DNA of 64,000 bases from Acinetobacter tjernbergiae DSM 14971 = CIP 107465. Lineage in GTDB: Bacteria > Pseudomonadota > Gammaproteobacteria > Pseudomonadales > Moraxellaceae. The notes beneath the pieces are model-generated. The model did no database searches and was not told the origin of the DNA. It worked only from the letters and a program-made list of their open reading frames with translations. The DNA lies in the NCBI RefSeq assembly GCF_000374425.1, contig NZ_KB894363.1, positions 1 through 64,000 on the forward strand, read 5' to 3'. Position numbers and translations under genes: made by a program. Of the stretch, positions 15,659 through 25,559 are shown in pieces (positions within the stretch are counted from its first letter, which is position 1; every line of letters begins with the position of its first letter).

Positions 15659-16228
15659 TTATGCACGCTCTAGGTAATCACCTGTACGCGTATCAACACG
15701 AACGCTTTCTTCTTGCTGTACGAATAATGGAACACGTACGACCGCACCTGTTTCAAGCTTCGCTGGCTTACCGCCACCGCCAGAAGTATCACCACGTACA
15801 CCTGGATCAGTTTCAACGATTTTCAACACCACAAAGTTTGGTGGGTTCACGTTTAAAGGTACGCCATTAAACAACATGATCGTACATTTTTCATTAGAAT
15901 CATCTTTTAACCATTTCGCAGCATCGCCCATTGCAGTTTTGTCCGCAGCGATTTGCTCGAAAGATACAGGATCCATGAAATTCCACATTTCACCATCGTT
16001 GTAAAGGTAATCCATTTCAACTTCAACAATATCAGCCGCTTCTAAAGAGTCACCTGATTTGAAAGTTTTTTCTAATACTTTACCTGAGCGAAGGTTACGT
16101 AATTTCACACGGTTAAATGCTTGACCTTTACCTGGTTTTACATATTCATTTTCCATGATTGAACATGGGTTGCCATCAAGCATAACCTTAAGGCCTGCTT
16201 TAAAATCATTTGTAGAATAATAGGCCAT
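15659..16228 (-). CDS. efp: Elongation factor P
   Basis: 189 residues, full family length. The modification loop reads [15 protein letters not shown], with Lys34 in the expected position for beta-lysylation. Three beta-barrel domains follow, including the C-terminal [20 protein letters not shown] relieves ribosome stalling at polyproline. It is divergent from epmB, whose product makes the (R)-beta-lysine used on Lys34; EpmA itself is not in the window. Confidence 0.97.
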   Translation of the reverse strand: MAYYSTNDFKAGLKVMLDGNPCSIMENEYVKPGKGQAFNRVKLRNLRSGKVLEKTFKSGDSLEAADIVEVEMDYLYNDGEMWNFMDPVSFEQIAADKTAMGDAAKWLKDDSNEKCTIMLFNGVPLNVNPPNFVVLKIVETDPGVRGDTSGGGGKPAKLETGAVVRVPLFVQQEESVRVDTRTGDYLERA

Positions 16229-16314
16229 GAAAGGCTCACTCCAAACTTAAAACTCAAATCTATTAGTGCTAGACTACACACACAGCTAAGGCTAACACTA
16301 TTTTAACGTATTGC

Positions 16315-17331
16315 ATGATAAACTATTTACATCAAGAGCAAAACTGGCAATCACAACTCAGTGATCTAATTACTGATCCTTTAGAGTTGTTAAATCTGCT
16401 GGAATTATCGACTGAGCAATTATTATCAGGGGCAATCCTGGCATCTGAACAGTTTAAATTACGTGTGCCACGTGCATTCGTCGGAAAAATGCGCATTGGT
16501 GATCCCTTTGATCCCCTTCTTTTACAAGTCTTACCGCATCATCTTGAACTTGAAGAACACCCAGAATTCGTCACAGATCCATTAGGTGAAGAAGCAGCCA
16601 ATCAGATGGCTGGGGTTTTACATAAATACCAATCACGGTTTCTACTCACGTTAACAGGCGCATGTGCAATTCATTGCCGTTATTGTTTCCGTCGTCATTT
16701 CCCTTATCAAGAAAATTTACCTAAAAATGATGATTGGCTAAAGATAAAACAATATATTGAGGATAATTCTACCATTAATGAAGTTATTCTCAGTGGCGGC
16801 GATCCTTTAACTTTATCTAATCGAAAAATAGCACTTTGGGTGGAGCGATTAGAGTCATTACCACAACTCAAAATATTGAGAATTCATTCACGTGTTCCGA
16901 TTGTTATTCCAAATCGTATCGATGATGAGCTTATTTCTATTTTAAAAAACAGTAGGCTACGCATTATAGTAGTGATACACTCAAATCATGCTTCAGAACT
17001 TGATGATTTTACGTGTTCAAAGTTATTACAGTTATCATTGCAACATATAACTGTGTTAAATCAGACGGTTTTACTTAAAGGTGTGAATGATTCATCAACA
17101 ACGTTAACAGAACTAAGTTATCGCTTGTTTGAAGCGCGGGTTATGCCCTATTACTTGCATGTATTGGATAAAGTAAAAGGTGCTCAACATTTTGATTTAA
17201 GATCTTCAGAGATAGATCATATATACAGTGATGTATTAGCGAGTTTAGCTGGATATTTAGTCCCGAAACTCGTCAGGGAAATTGCGGGCGAAAAAAATAA
17301 AACACCGCTTTTTGGGGTTCAAACATTCTGA
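16315..17331 (+). CDS. epmB: EF-P beta-lysylation protein EpmB (radical SAM lysine 2,3-aminomutase)
   Basis: 338 residues with the radical-SAM motif CAIHCRYC (CxxxCxxC, about residues 116-123), the downstream SGGDPLTL SAM-binding box, a PLP-lysine region near the C-terminus (YYLHVLDKVKGAQHF) and the end VREIAGEKNKTPL. It is a short KamA-type enzyme, as EpmB is. It converts (S)-alpha-lysine to (R)-beta-lysine for EF-P. Divergent with efp. Confidence 0.93.
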   Translation: MINYLHQEQNWQSQLSDLITDPLELLNLLELSTEQLLSGAILASEQFKLRVPRAFVGKMRIGDPFDPLLLQVLPHHLELEEHPEFVTDPLGEEAANQMAGVLHKYQSRFLLTLTGACAIHCRYCFRRHFPYQENLPKNDDWLKIKQYIEDNSTINEVILSGGDPLTLSNRKIALWVERLESLPQLKILRIHSRVPIVIPNRIDDELISILKNSRLRIIVVIHSNHASELDDFTCSKLLQLSLQHITVLNQTVLLKGVNDSSTTLTELSYRLFEARVMPYYLHVLDKVKGAQHFDLRSSEIDHIYSDVLASLAGYLVPKLVREIAGEKNKTPLFGVQTF

Positions 17332-17342
17332 GACTGATTACA

Positions 17343-19097
17343 ATGATGAATAATGCATTTTCGGATATTTTTCAAATTCCTACTGTATTAAACCGGAATA
17401 AACTCAGCTTTTGTGATGCAAACACAAAAAGTTTAACCGAATGGATTTCAACGCTTTCTATCATGCAGTTAGGTGATACTTCAAAAGCGTTGTTTGCAGC
17501 CTTATTAGAACTAAGTGAATTGGAATGCTCTGAAACATTACGTTTTGACTTAATCCAAACATTACACCCAACTGTTGAAAATATTTTAGGTAGCCTAGAA
17601 AAAAATTTTTTTAACCAAGGTGTAATTAGTTCTGATCGTAATGAACATATTATTGAACTTGCAATGCTACTACGCTGTTATTTTGCAGCCATTTATATCA
17701 ATATTGTTCGCCGTAGTAATGATCAATTAGACCATCAAAAATTTTCAATATTTGCCCTGAGTCAAAAAAAGAATTTACACACAGCAAGAACACTGGCAAC
17801 TTTCCAAGCACTACAGCAATTAACCCAACTCTTATATCAACAACACATGTTATATAGCGAGCCTGTTGCTGGACAGTGGTTGATTGCTCATCAACTCTAC
17901 GATGCAGCCGTTACACATAAATATCATCAAATCAACTTAGAACAAGCTCAAGGTAAATCCAATAGCCTCAATAATATTGCTCAAGCCTATGCTCAATTGA
18001 TTTTGATGGATATTTTTAATACGAATCAAATTCGCCAATCTGAGATACAAGCATTATTTCAATGTAGCTTCGATTGGGCAAAAATGCTGCAACTATTACC
18101 CAAAGAGACTGATTTAACCAAATATGTTGTAGATACGACTAAAGACCACCCACCTATTTATAATAAAAAACAAAGCTCTGGATTTAATCCTAATATTTTT
18201 ATTAGTACGTATAGTCTATTGGATCACATAACCGCAACATTACATAAAAATGCTGAATACATTTCCAAAAATGAAAAAATTTATTTAACCCCAGCACTCA
18301 AGTTCCATGTCCAAACTATTTTAGGCTCAACGGCTGAACGTCGCCATGAACGCTATGAATACTCGGCTCAACTACATATTTGTTTTGGTTTATTGACTGC
18401 CCATTTTTATCTATCAAAGGCAAAAAATTTCTCTGAAACCTTATTGCTAGAGCATGGTTATGGTTTACAAAGTGAATCAAAGTTTCTATCAACTTGGGAT
18501 AAAAAAGATGCATCTGGCAATCAAGAATCATCGATTCAACGATTAAGTCGTGAAAATAAAGCTATCTATCAAGTTGATATTCTTGATATCAGTGTCAATG
18601 GATACCGTATTAAATGGTCAGGGGAAGCACCAAAAAATCTTAGAACAGGCGAATATATTTTAGTCAAAGAAACCTCTCACGGTCATTGGCGTGGGGGTGT
18701 CATTCGTTGGTTAAAGCAATCAACTGAAAAAAGTTTAGAACTCGGCTTAGAGGTTTTAGCACAAGAGATTTTCCCTTGTGCTGTAAGAATTCAGGCTGAT
18801 CGGCATATAAGTAATTATCATCCAGCACTGATATTAAAAAATCAAAATTTGGATGAAACTAAAACAACATTAATTTTACCAGGATCACAAATTTTTCGTG
18901 AACAGCAAGCGGTGCATTTAAGATTGGGGAAAGAGGAAATAAAAGTGTATCTACTAACAGCACAGCTGATTACCCAAAGTTTTGTGCAATTTGACTTTGA
19001 GTTGTTAAATGAAGAAGAACAACCTGTTCTTCATAAATTTATTGCGCAAAAAAACATGGATACAAATGATCAAGATTTATGGGAAGCATTGAAGTGA
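17343..19097 (+). CDS. PilZ-domain protein of c-di-GMP signalling, 584 aa
   Basis: The long N-terminal region (about 1-400) is helical and not recognised. A PilZ-like domain follows at about residues 395-490: QRLSRENKAIYQVDILDISVNGYRI (blocks QRLSREN and DISVNGYRI, the D/NxSxxG motif), then GEYILVKE and WRGGVIRW. The C-terminal stretch is beta-rich. PilZ domains bind c-di-GMP and control motility or pili. The stop overlaps the next gene's GTG start, coupling it with a degenerate EAL protein, so both probably act in one pathway. Starts at ATG 17343 or 17346, 11 bases after epmB, perhaps in the same transcript. Confidence 0.78.
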   Translation: MMNNAFSDIFQIPTVLNRNKLSFCDANTKSLTEWISTLSIMQLGDTSKALFAALLELSELECSETLRFDLIQTLHPTVENILGSLEKNFFNQGVISSDRNEHIIELAMLLRCYFAAIYINIVRRSNDQLDHQKFSIFALSQKKNLHTARTLATFQALQQLTQLLYQQHMLYSEPVAGQWLIAHQLYDAAVTHKYHQINLEQAQGKSNSLNNIAQAYAQLILMDIFNTNQIRQSEIQALFQCSFDWAKMLQLLPKETDLTKYVVDTTKDHPPIYNKKQSSGFNPNIFISTYSLLDHITATLHKNAEYISKNEKIYLTPALKFHVQTILGSTAERRHERYEYSAQLHICFGLLTAHFYLSKAKNFSETLLLEHGYGLQSESKFLSTWDKKDASGNQESSIQRLSRENKAIYQVDILDISVNGYRIKWSGEAPKNLRTGEYILVKETSHGHWRGGVIRWLKQSTEKSLELGLEVLAQEIFPCAVRIQADRHISNYHPALILKNQNLDETKTTLILPGSQIFREQQAVHLRLGKEEIKVYLLTAQLITQSFVQFDFELLNEEEQPVLHKFIAQKNMDTNDQDLWEALK

Positions 19098-21178
19098 GAA
19101 ATTCCTTACTCTCTAAAAAGTTAAAACGGACAGAAACGCGCCTACTCATCATTGATGATAACCAGTTGCGTTATAATCAAATTTTAGAGATTTTTGCGCA
19201 AAAAGAACATCAAGTTCACGCAACCTTACTTGATGACCTTAAGGCCTTTGAAAAACAATTGAATCTCACTTGGGATATTGTCATTTTTGGTCGAGCTTAC
19301 GATTTAAAAATTGAACAGACATTATCCTTAATCCAAGCCTCTGCTCAGCCAAGTTTGCCGATTCTATTACTAGAACCTGACGACTATAATTTAGAACAAT
19401 ATCAAAATTATATTCATAAAGGTCTTTATGATGTCATCAATCTAAAAGCACCAGAAAATTTCTATATTAGTATTATTAGATCTTTGTCTTATAGTCGTTT
19501 AGTTCAAGCTGAGCATCGTTTACTGACTGAATTAGAAGCAGCGCAAACCCAAGCACAATCTTTGGTTGCAGAAAGTCATAAAGCGGTTGCTATTTTACAA
19601 GAAGGGATACATATCAATGCAAATGCTGAATATGCTCATCTATTCGGTTTCAGTAATGAAGAAGAGTTAATTGGTTTACCAATTTTGGATGTGTTACAGC
19701 CCGAAGATTTAAGTCAATTTAAATTACGTTTTAAAAAAATCTCTCAAGGTCAATTTGAACAAGCACATTTTGAAATTCGCACACAAAATTCAACTGTCAA
19801 AAACAACCTACTTCGAGTCGAATTTTTACCTTCAGGAAATGATGATGAAATTCAACTCAATATTGAATGTGAGCCATCAGATACGACCAACACAGCACTC
19901 CCCGCAACACCTATTTTGATTACACCCGAAAAAACTTCAGGTATAAATACCGCTTTACAACAAATTAATCGCCATTTAACAAACCATCCTGCCAATGCGA
20001 ATGCATTAGTTTTATTTAGCTTAAATAATTGCCCCAATGAAGTTTTTCAATCGGACTGGCGCGGTACTAAGGCCTACTTTGCCAATATCCAAAACTTTAT
20101 TAAAGAACAAATCAACATTCCAATTTATCAGATTGGTACGGCACTTTATGTAAGTTTATTCCAAGCTGAATCAAAAACAGTCTTAAACTCGTTACTAATG
20201 GGCTTAAATAGCCTACAAAAACCTCAGTTACTGGTCACCGAGAATTACACTTTCCCATTACATCTAAAATTAGGGTATCACGAACTTAATCAACAGATTG
20301 TCGATGAAGCAAATTTTGAACAAATTCTAAGCAAGGCATTTTCACTTGGATTACCCGTATTGAATAATCCAACTATTGATGCTGATATTGGTCTAACAAC
20401 GGATAATATTCCAACCACCATTCAACTCAGCCTTTTACAAGAGTTAAAACACAAATTAGATGCTGGTGCCATTCATTTAAAATATCAACAACTCTATGAT
20501 AAGCAAGACCAATTTACCCACACCTATGAAGTATCAGGTGGGTTTATTTATAACAACCAATGGTTAGATTTAATGGATCTAGACGATCTAAAAGATGACC
20601 CAGAGTTATCCGTACAATTAGATCGTTGGGTACTTGTAGAAGCCTGCAAGCAATTACATAATTTTATTACCCAATATCCAAAAGCAAAATTGATTGTAAA
20701 TCTTAATCATCACATTTTACTAAATGATAGAAAACTGGCGGAATTAGTTGCTAAATTATTGACGATAATTGGCAGTAAACAAGGTCACCCATTAATTTTA
20801 CAGTTTTCTGAGCAAGCTCTACAACAAAATTTATCACAAGCTCAACCTCTAATTGCATCACTTCGCCAACATGGTGCTGAGATCTCAATTCGTCACTTTG
20901 GTAACTCACTGTATAGCAATTCTATTCTTGAGCAAATTGATACTCAATATCTTAGCTTCCACAGCAAATTAGCCAAGATGTTAGGTACAGAGAAAGAAAT
21001 GGCGGCATTACAGGAAAAAATTCTACATGCTATTGCTCAAAAACCAGTTGAAATCTTATTAACAGAACTCAATGACATGACTTTATTTGCAAATGCGTGG
21101 AATGTAGAAGCTCGCTTCTTACAAGGTAATTATTTCCAAAAGAAACTTGACCGTTTAACTGACGTACAAGACCAATAA
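19094..21178 (+). CDS. FimX-like response protein: receiver-like, PAS and degenerate EAL domains
   Basis: Start chosen at GTG 19094 with GGAAG 7 bases upstream, overlapping the PilZ gene by GTGA; ATG 19079 is the alternative. Residues about 10-130 look like a receiver (LLIIDDNQLRYNQI), followed by a PAS-like segment (HINANAEYAHLFGFSNEEEL) and a GGDEF-like region without the motif. From about residue 455 comes an EAL domain in which EAL is replaced (IHLKYQQLYD), so it is likely a c-di-GMP binder and not a phosphodiesterase. This is the FimX architecture of type IV pilus control. Confidence 0.78.
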   Translation: MRNSLLSKKLKRTETRLLIIDDNQLRYNQILEIFAQKEHQVHATLLDDLKAFEKQLNLTWDIVIFGRAYDLKIEQTLSLIQASAQPSLPILLLEPDDYNLEQYQNYIHKGLYDVINLKAPENFYISIIRSLSYSRLVQAEHRLLTELEAAQTQAQSLVAESHKAVAILQEGIHINANAEYAHLFGFSNEEELIGLPILDVLQPEDLSQFKLRFKKISQGQFEQAHFEIRTQNSTVKNNLLRVEFLPSGNDDEIQLNIECEPSDTTNTALPATPILITPEKTSGINTALQQINRHLTNHPANANALVLFSLNNCPNEVFQSDWRGTKAYFANIQNFIKEQINIPIYQIGTALYVSLFQAESKTVLNSLLMGLNSLQKPQLLVTENYTFPLHLKLGYHELNQQIVDEANFEQILSKAFSLGLPVLNNPTIDADIGLTTDNIPTTIQLSLLQELKHKLDAGAIHLKYQQLYDKQDQFTHTYEVSGGFIYNNQWLDLMDLDDLKDDPELSVQLDRWVLVEACKQLHNFITQYPKAKLIVNLNHHILLNDRKLAELVAKLLTIIGSKQGHPLILQFSEQALQQNLSQAQPLIASLRQHGAEISIRHFGNSLYSNSILEQIDTQYLSFHSKLAKMLGTEKEMAALQEKILHAIAQKPVEILLTELNDMTLFANAWNVEARFLQGNYFQKKLDRLTDVQDQ

Positions 21179-21225
21179 GATATCCTCTCCAGCCCTCCGT
21201 AAAAAACGGGGGCAATTAATGGATA

Positions 21226-21254
21226 TAAAAAAACGGGCATATTGCCCGTTTTTA
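21226..21254. terminator. Bidirectional terminator between the FimX-like gene and rpmE
   Basis: AAACGGGCA / TGCCCGTTTTT with A-rich sequence before and T-rich sequence after, placed between convergent genes. Confidence 0.85.
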
Positions 21255-21266
21255 CATTTCTCGATA

Positions 21267-21491
21267 TTAACGTTTGATAGAACGTGACATACCAGAGAAA
21301 CGTTGTTTGAATTTGTCGATACGACCACCAGTATCTACATTCTTTTGTTTACCAGTATAGAATGGGTGGCAAGCTGAACATACGTCAAGATAAAGAGTGT
21401 CTTTACCTAAAGCAGATTTAGTTTCAATAACGTTACCGCATGAACAAGTTGCAACTAATGTGGTGTATTTTGGGTGAATATCGGCGCGCAT
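21267..21491 (-). CDS. rpmE: 50S ribosomal protein L31
   Basis: 74 residues, zinc-binding (C+) form: CSCG and CSAC pairs, then [20 protein letters not shown] (blocks HPFYTGK and TGGRIDKF) and a basic tail. It binds the 50S subunit and bridges to 30S. Single gene with its own terminator. Confidence 0.97.
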   Translation of the reverse strand: MRADIHPKYTTLVATCSCGNVIETKSALGKDTLYLDVCSACHPFYTGKQKNVDTGGRIDKFKQRFSGMSRSIKR

Positions 21492-21690
21492 GGTCGATGC
21501 TCCTAATAGAGAAAGAAAGGCTTAAGCTGTTATCGCAAATTGATCACTCTCAAAGTGAGGAAAGCAGAGTTTTAAACTCGCAGATCAATACCATAACAGA
21601 CCATTTCTTTTGACTTACCGAGACTCATAAAGGTCAGAGCAAAGCCAACAAGTGCCGAACATTATACGCCAATAAAATCAAATTAGCGAA

Positions 21691-22659
21691 TTAATCTTGA
21701 TTGGTTTTCGCCCAATGATTTGCAATCACACCACAAACCATTAATTGGATTTGATGAAAAATCATAATTGGCAGCACAATCATTCCTAAAGGTTGCCCAA
21801 TAAAGAGAATCTGCGCCATTGGTACACCACTTGCCAACGTTTTCTTAGAACTACAAAAGAAAATTGTGACCTGATCTGCTGAATTAAAGCCTAACCATTT
21901 AGGTAAATATAAAGCGAGTAACATCACAAGCGTCAATAATACAGAACATGCCAAGGTTAAATAAAATAGCGTCAAACCACTCACTTGATGCCATAAGCCT
22001 GCAACTACAGCACTACTAAACGCACCATAAACCACCATTAAGATCGAGCCTTGATCGAAAGCCTTGACCAAACTTGGTAATTTGAGCATATAAGGAAATA
22101 CATAAGGACGTAATAACTGCCCTAAAATAAAGGGTACCAACAATAACAGCGTAATCTGAATAATAGATTTTGTTGGATCAAAACCATGTTGGCTTTGACC
22201 TAAAATAAAATAGCTTACCAAGACAGGTGTAATAAACATCCCAATAATATTGGAGAAAGAGGCACTACAAACAGCCCCTGCAACATTGCCCTTTGCCATA
22301 GAAGTAAATGCAATTGAAGATTGTACTGTAGATGGCAAGAAGCACATAAACAGAAAGCCCCAATACAATTGCTGCCCTAAAATTGGTTCTAATACGGGTT
22401 TAGCCAGTAATCCAATCGCAGGGAAAATCACAAAAGTAAAAGCAAAAACTAAAGCATGCATTTTCCAATGCAGCATACCTTCAAGCACAGCTTCACGTGA
22501 TAATTTTGCACCATGCAAAAAGAAAAGTATGGCGATAGCAACCGTCGTCAGCATATTAAAATAATGCGCTAGCTGTCCTGCAACAGGCAAGAACGTCGCC
22601 AGTATCACCATAGCAATTAATAATATTGTAAAGCGATCCAATGCCAATAATTTTAACAT
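21691..22659 (-). CDS. Bile acid:sodium symporter family (SBF-like) transporter
   Basis: 322 residues with about 9-10 membrane helices. Family blocks include FFLHGAKLSREAV, FLPSTVQSSIAF and FFCSSKKTLASGVPMA, as in the YfeH group of SBF proteins. The substrate is unknown; bile acids are unlikely in this organism. Monocistronic. Confidence 0.85.
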   Translation of the reverse strand: MLKLLALDRFTILLIAMVILATFLPVAGQLAHYFNMLTTVAIAILFFLHGAKLSREAVLEGMLHWKMHALVFAFTFVIFPAIGLLAKPVLEPILGQQLYWGFLFMCFLPSTVQSSIAFTSMAKGNVAGAVCSASFSNIIGMFITPVLVSYFILGQSQHGFDPTKSIIQITLLLLVPFILGQLLRPYVFPYMLKLPSLVKAFDQGSILMVVYGAFSSAVVAGLWHQVSGLTLFYLTLACSVLLTLVMLLALYLPKWLGFNSADQVTIFFCSSKKTLASGVPMAQILFIGQPLGMIVLPIMIFHQIQLMVCGVIANHWAKTNQD

Positions 22660-22795
22660 AATCTATCCCTATCCATTCACCAATAACAATAAAGCCCAAT
22701 ACGACATTGTTGACCATTTGATCAAAACATCATACTGAGCTGTATCAATAAAGCGAAGGCTTTAAATCAAAAATCTTAGACTACAAAGCCTAAAA

Positions 22796-23197
22796 TCAAT
22801 TATTACGTGCGTTTTGATCTTGCTGAATCAGCTCGATTTTATAACCATCAGGATCTTCAACAAAAGCAATCACCGTGATGCCACCTTTCATTGGCCCTGC
22901 TTCACGGACGACCTTACCGCCACGTGCTTTGATTTGTTCACATGCTTGATAAGCATCTTCTACACCAATCGCAATATGACCATAAGCATTCCCTAAGTCA
23001 TAGCTAGGCGTATCCCAATTATGTGTCAACTCAAGTACAGTGTTATTTCTTTCATCGCCATAACCGACAAAAGCCAGGGTAAAACGCCCTTCTTCATAGT
23101 CACGCTGGCGTAGCAAGGTCATACCAAGTACCTCAGTGTAGAACTTTAAAGATTGTTCTAAATTACCTACTCGTAGCATCGTATGTAACATGCGCAT
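22796..23197 (-). CDS. gloA: Lactoylglutathione lyase (glyoxalase I)
   Basis: 133 residues starting [17 protein letters not shown], with metal ligands His5, Glu ([10 protein letters not shown]), His (GHIAIGV) and Glu (YKIELIQ). It isomerises the methylglyoxal-glutathione adduct; gloB at 59553 completes the pathway. It lies 2 bases downstream of ampG and is probably cotranscribed with it. Confidence 0.95.
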   Translation of the reverse strand: MRMLHTMLRVGNLEQSLKFYTEVLGMTLLRQRDYEEGRFTLAFVGYGDERNNTVLELTHNWDTPSYDLGNAYGHIAIGVEDAYQACEQIKARGGKVVREAGPMKGGITVIAFVEDPDGYKIELIQQDQNARNN

Positions 23198-23199
23198 CG

Positions 23200-25374
23200 T
23201 TATTCACCTTTCTGCTGTATGATGTGGTTCTCATGGTCACGTAATAGTTTCGCAACCCAAACCACGAGGATTAAAATTGGAATACCAATTAACGTCGTCA
23301 TTAAAAAGAAATTCGGATAACCGATATTGCTGACTATTGTTCCTGAATAACCACCCAATAATTTGGGGGTTAACGTCATTAATGAACTGAAAATCGCATA
23401 TTGAACCGCAGTAAATGACACACTGGTTAAGCTCGATAAAAAGGCAATAAAAGCCGCACCTGCTAAACCTGAAGCCAAATTATCGATAATAATGGCAAAG
23501 TACAGCCACAAAGAACTATAGCTTTTGATCACCTTACCAGAAAGTTCGATCATCCCTGACTGACTCGGATCAATCACAGCAATCGGCTGAATCTCTACAT
23601 TTAAAGCCATCTCAGCATGAGATGCTGTATCAATATGATACTGTCGTGTTGCAAATAATTCATTTCCAGTATTATTTTTTAAGTGAACTAAGGCTGTAAT
23701 GGCTTTAGTCGGAGAAGCTTGTAACAACTTTCCATCCACTGCACCTGTAAATACGCCATTTTCATCTACCTTAGTCACAAATTCTTGACCATCTAATTGA
23801 AGAACAACAGGCTTCTCCTCATTTAAGTCTTCAGCTTTAATCCCTGCCAGCTGCCCTTTAATCACCAAGCTTTGTTTTAACTCTTTTGGTGTTAAATGGT
23901 CATCACTACTGATGGGTAATAATTGAATCTGAGCTTGCTGAGAACTCACTAAATAAGGGACGGTTAATTGAATTTTAGAGTCCGCTTGATTTTGATATTG
24001 AGTGCTTAACTTCACTTCATTTGCTTTTGATAATGTGGCATTGGGTACTTGCAGCTTCCAATAACCAACTTCGTCCGTTGCGACTTGATAATGTTGATCA
24101 CCGATTTGAACGTCCACCTGATCTAGTGGTTTACCTGATTTGACCAAGCCAATAAAAATCAAATTGGTTGAGCTTGCCAACACTGCACCGACAAACATCA
24201 ATTTCATAATGTTCATGCGTTGTGCAAGTAAACCACCTAAAAAACCGCCGACCAAGCTAAACAACACACCATAAATTTTAACTGCTTCGGCAATCTGCTC
24301 TTTACTAAAATTTAAATCTTGATAGAACACATTGGAAATCACCCCTGCAATAATGTCAGAGATACGAAAAAACCCAATCAATAGCAAAAGCACTAAAGCA
24401 AGTTTGACACCATAACGTTTAAAGAAATCTAGAATAGGTGCAATCCAAGTTTCTTTAGCCATCTGCTGATTGACAACACCCATTTTAACCAGAGCAAAAC
24501 CGATCAATAATGCCATTGCTGTAGCTGTTAAAAAGCGTAGTGCCTCTAAACCAAATAAAGCTGCGGTGTCTTTAATTGTTGCTGCTTTAACGATAGCATC
24601 TGTTAGATTGCCTGAATAAATATAGCTCACGACAAAAGTGCCAACCGCAATAAAAAACACAAAGACCAAGCGATAATAGTCTGTAGTTTTATAATGTTTA
24701 TAAACGCGATTTACTTGTGGTTCACGAATACATAAAGTGGTGATGATACCCACCGCCATGACTGCTGCCATAGTCAAATAGGTATATTTCCAAGCTTCAT
24801 AGATATAATTACCTTTGGCAGTTCCCAAATAAGCAGCAAGAAATAAAGCCCCTGCACCCGCAACGATCATCCCAATACGATAACCTGCGTTGTAAGTTGA
24901 AGCTAAAACCGTTTGCATCTCACTTTCAGCAAGCTCGATACGATAAGCATCAATCACAATATCTTGGGTCGCTGCGGAGAATCCCAGTAAGACTGCACCA
25001 ACTGCCATTTGGATTAAATAGCTTTGTCCAAGTGCTGGGTCGGAAAATGCCATAATACAAATTGCACATATAATTAAAATTTGTGCAATCAACAACCAAG
25101 CACGGCGGCGACCTAAACTTTTCGTTAAAAATGGAACGGGCAATTCATCAATTAAAGGCGCCCAAACAAATTTAAAAGAGTAGCCCAATGCAGCCCAACT
25201 AAAAAATGTCACAGCACTTTTATCAATTCCTGCCTCACCTAGCCATAAAGACAAGCTAGAAAAAATCAATAGAATGGGTATCCCTGCGGAGAAACCAAGA
25301 AATAGCATGATCAGTGCGCGGCGATCCCAAAAAGCTTTAAATGCGGATGCCCAGCCAGTGGCTTGAGTTGTCAT
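23200..25374 (-). CDS. ampG: AmpG-family muropeptide MFS transporter with an inserted beta-rich domain
   Basis: 724 residues, against about 490 for E. coli AmpG. The N-terminal MFS half and AmpG blocks are clear ([57 protein letters not shown]). Between about residues 420 and 615 a hydrophilic beta-rich stretch interrupts the second MFS half ([39 protein letters not shown]), after which helices resume ([17 protein letters not shown]). AmpG imports anhydro-muropeptides for cell-wall recycling. The insert resembles Ig-like or carbohydrate-binding folds and probably faces the periplasm. Same insert may be normal for the genus. Confidence 0.85.
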   Translation of the reverse strand: MTTQATGWASAFKAFWDRRALIMLFLGFSAGIPILLIFSSLSLWLGEAGIDKSAVTFFSWAALGYSFKFVWAPLIDELPVPFLTKSLGRRRAWLLIAQILIICAICIMAFSDPALGQSYLIQMAVGAVLLGFSAATQDIVIDAYRIELAESEMQTVLASTYNAGYRIGMIVAGAGALFLAAYLGTAKGNYIYEAWKYTYLTMAAVMAVGIITTLCIREPQVNRVYKHYKTTDYYRLVFVFFIAVGTFVVSYIYSGNLTDAIVKAATIKDTAALFGLEALRFLTATAMALLIGFALVKMGVVNQQMAKETWIAPILDFFKRYGVKLALVLLLLIGFFRISDIIAGVISNVFYQDLNFSKEQIAEAVKIYGVLFSLVGGFLGGLLAQRMNIMKLMFVGAVLASSTNLIFIGLVKSGKPLDQVDVQIGDQHYQVATDEVGYWKLQVPNATLSKANEVKLSTQYQNQADSKIQLTVPYLVSSQQAQIQLLPISSDDHLTPKELKQSLVIKGQLAGIKAEDLNEEKPVVLQLDGQEFVTKVDENGVFTGAVDGKLLQASPTKAITALVHLKNNTGNELFATRQYHIDTASHAEMALNVEIQPIAVIDPSQSGMIELSGKVIKSYSSLWLYFAIIIDNLASGLAGAAFIAFLSSLTSVSFTAVQYAIFSSLMTLTPKLLGGYSGTIVSNIGYPNFFLMTTLIGIPILILVVWVAKLLRDHENHIIQQKGE

Positions 25375-25559
25375 TGGTTATTATTTTCCATGAACAGCGT
25401 GAATGTGCTTATTCAATCGTTTCTTGCACTCGCTTGCAAGTTGCTTTATGCAACTATTGTTTTGTTTTGCCGATAAAAAACACAAGTTCGCTTGATCTTT
25501 AGACCTAAAACTGTATACCTTTAATTACTTAACTTTCGTTTATTTGTTGGATAGCAACA

